Assembly: GCA_025922995.1 (NCBI GenBank)
Contig: JAICGT010000004.1
Span: forward strand, 1-15,381
Direction of reading: 5' to 3'
Origin: Fimbriimonadales bacterium
Lineage (GTDB): Bacteria; Armatimonadota; Fimbriimonadia; Fimbriimonadales; ATM1
Length of the DNA stretch: 15,381 bases
Each line of letters opens with the position of its first letter. Position 1 is the stretch's first letter. The position numbers and the translations under genes were made by a program. Below are positions 14,057 through 15,381 of this stretch, in pieces. The notes below the pieces were generated by a model. That model was not told where the DNA came from. It did not search any database and saw only the letters and a program-made list of their open reading frames with translations.

Positions 14057-14683
14057 ATGGCTACATTTGGCTCCGCTCCGGCTAAACAACCGGGCCTCTC
14101 TGATGAGGACGTTGTCGGTCGCGCTCGCATGGGAGACCATCGAGCCGCCGAAACCCTCTTCGAGCGGTACCGCAATCTGATCGAGAAGCAGGCTCGCACG
14201 TACTTCGTGACCGGTGCCGACCATGAGGACGTCGTCCAGGAAGGAATGATGGGCCTGTGGAAGGCGATCAGGGACTTTAATAGCGACCGCCTCCCCAAGT
14301 TCGCCCCGTTTGCTGAGCTTTGCGTAACACGCCAGATCATCACCGCCGTCAAGGCGGCCACGCGACATAAGCACGGCCCTCTCAACGGCTATATCTCTTT
14401 GAGTCGCAGCATCGACGATGACAGCGGTAGCACCCTGCTGGATTTCGTTGCCGACCCGCGCTGCGTCAACCCCGAAGAAATCGCCATGACGAAGCCGCTT
14501 CCCACGCCGTCGCCCGAGACGCTGCGTGACGAACTGACGCCCCTCGAGCAAGTCGTAGTACAGCTGTATCTGGATTCAAAAACATATGATGAGATAGCCA
14601 GGGAGCTCATCTGCGGCACAAAAACAGTCGACAACGCACTGCAACGGGCGAAGAAGAAAATCAAACGAATGTACGACGATTAG
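14057..14683 (+). CDS. sigH: SigH-like RNA polymerase sigma factor
   Basis: This sigma70 family factor of 208 residues is close in layout to Bacillus SigH. Region 2 (about 35-105) contains ADHEDVVQEGMMGLWKAIRDF, RLPKFAPFAELCVTRQIITA and ATRHKHGPLNGYISL, close to the SigH core. A less conserved linker (DPRCVNPEEIAM) leads to region 4 (about 158-205): LTPLEQVVVQLYLDSKTYDEI, then CGTKTVDNALQRAKKKI as the recognition helix. There is no region 1.1 and no clear region 3. The ATG at 14057 is preferred; a TTG at 14042 adds five residues, and neither has a clear Shine-Dalgarno. In Bacillus SigH governs entry into stationary phase and competence, so a link to pilus genes is attractive but inferred. The prepilin gene is divergent. 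Confidence 0.92.
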   Translation: MATFGSAPAKQPGLSDEDVVGRARMGDHRAAETLFERYRNLIEKQARTYFVTGADHEDVVQEGMMGLWKAIRDFNSDRLPKFAPFAELCVTRQIITAVKAATRHKHGPLNGYISLSRSIDDDSGSTLLDFVADPRCVNPEEIAMTKPLPTPSPETLRDELTPLEQVVVQLYLDSKTYDEIARELICGTKTVDNALQRAKKKIKRMYDD

Positions 14684-14725
14684 AGGGAACGCTGCAACAC
14701 GCGCTTGGTATCGTTAGTAGTAGAA

Positions 14726-14742
14726 GACCTAAGGTCGATTTT
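14726..14742 (+). terminator. Very small inverted repeat with short T run after the sigma gene
   Basis: GACCT-A-AGGTC (14726-14736) is followed by GATTTT. The stem is only five pairs with almost no loop, so this may be an operator half-site or chance rather than a working terminator. It lies in the 91-base gap before the LuxR-type gene. Confidence 0.2.
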
Positions 14743-14774
14743 GGTCAGAACTATTAGAGATATCGAGGTGCAGC

Positions 14775-15332
14775 GTGCCTGAAAAGAAAATCAGAGTCGT
14801 CCTCGGCGACTTGCAGACGCTCAATCTTGAAGGGATGAGCGCAGTACTAAAGGGCAATAAGACCCTGTCCGTCGTCGCAACGGCGGACGACCCCAAGAAG
14901 CTCGCCGATGCTGTCAAGAAGAAATCGCCGGACGTTGTCGTTGTCGATTCCCAGATGCTTCGACGCGTACCTGCTCGCAGCATCAACGGACAATCCAAGG
15001 TTATCCAAATCGTCGAATCGGGAGATGCGTTTACGACGACTCCGTCGACGATGGGCGTGGTTAGAAGGAACGACGGCGTTCGCGAGTTGAAGGACGCAAT
15101 CCGTCGCGTTGCGAGGGGCGAGACCTACGAATTGCCAACCCAAGGCAGAGCCAAAGCCAAGCTCTCTCGCAGGGAGCAGGACATAGCGAGGCTTGTCGCG
15201 CGAGGGCTGTCGAATCGCTCGATTGCCGAGGACCTCGGCTTAAGCGAGCAGAGCGTAAAGAACCTGGTAAGCCGCATTCTTAAAAAGTTTAACATGGACA
15301 ATCGCGTGCAACTCGCTTTGGCGCAGCAGTAG
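14775..15332 (+). CDS. LuxR/NarL-type regulator with degenerate receiver
   Basis: This 185-residue protein has a receiver-like N-terminal domain (about 5-115) and a LuxR-type DNA-binding domain (128-183). The HTH is clear: LSRREQDIARLVARGLSNRS, then IAEDLGLSEQSVKNLVSRIL. In the receiver, Asp58 (VVVVDSQM) sits at the phosphate site, but the usual acidic pair is reduced to a single Asp12 and the conserved Lys is replaced by Arg (GVVRR, 94-98). The domain is also short around 63-92. Phosphorylation may therefore be weak or absent, with control by dimerisation or ligand instead. The start is GTG 14775, supported by GAGGTG at 14765-14770. The gap to the sigma gene is 91 bases. No histidine kinase is in the window. 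Confidence 0.88.
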   Translation: MPEKKIRVVLGDLQTLNLEGMSAVLKGNKTLSVVATADDPKKLADAVKKKSPDVVVVDSQMLRRVPARSINGQSKVIQIVESGDAFTTTPSTMGVVRRNDGVRELKDAIRRVARGETYELPTQGRAKAKLSRREQDIARLVARGLSNRSIAEDLGLSEQSVKNLVSRILKKFNMDNRVQLALAQQ

Positions 15333-15349
15333 TCTAAACCGCCCAAAGG

Positions 15350-15363
15350 AACGCTAGAGCGTT
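15350..15363 (+). terminator. Small hairpin after the LuxR-type gene
   Basis: AACGCTAGAGCGTT is a 5-6 bp inverted repeat 17 bases after the stop codon. No T run follows, only GTTTG, and the window ends soon after. It is a possible terminator only. Confidence 0.2.
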
Positions 15364-15381
15364 TGCCGCCGGAAGGCAGAA

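Overview
The window looks like a chromosomal segment of a moderately GC-rich, diderm-type environmental bacterium. The best guess is Armatimonadota (Fimbriimonadia-like). That is inference from four things: the prepilin type (FTLIELLVV followed by [18 protein letters not shown]), lipoproteins, a Bacillus SigH-like sigma factor, and several pilT paralogues in one cluster. No rRNA, tRNA, CRISPR array, transposase or phage gene was seen.

Layout. (1) 1-1655: a non-coding left edge, then two tandemly duplicated lipoprotein genes on + (268-897 and 951-1520). The duplication runs past both stop codons and carries a 16-17 codon micro-ORF. A perfect 14-bp inverted repeat follows at 1615-1644. (2) 1656-4789, minus strand: a secreted protein with eight exact-length 18-residue Pro/Arg-rich repeats, then glutamyl-tRNA synthetase (gltX). 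(3) 4915-6543, plus strand: a ribonuclease E/G (rng), divergent from gltX. (4) 6595-13787, minus strand: eight close-packed genes read as one transcription unit. In transcription order they are a prepilin-like protein, a small one-TM protein, a two-TM protein of unknown function, a signal-peptide/one-TM protein, three pilT-type ATPases, and a GT87-type membrane glycosyltransferase. (5) 14057-15332, plus strand: a SigH-like sigma factor behind a near-consensus promoter, then a LuxR-type regulator with a degenerate receiver domain.

How they may work together. The minus-strand cluster is the most distinctive part. It holds a pilin-like substrate, small envelope proteins and three retraction-type ATPases, but no pilB, pilC, pilM-Q or pilD. 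It therefore either feeds retraction motors to a type IV pilus encoded elsewhere, or forms a specialised sub-system. PilT copies 2 and 3 align without a gap for about 320 residues and are clear paralogues. The first copy is more divergent and lacks the AIRNLIRE-type motif. The sigma factor and the LuxR regulator lie divergently upstream and could control the cluster, but nothing in the sequence proves it. gltX and rng are housekeeping genes.
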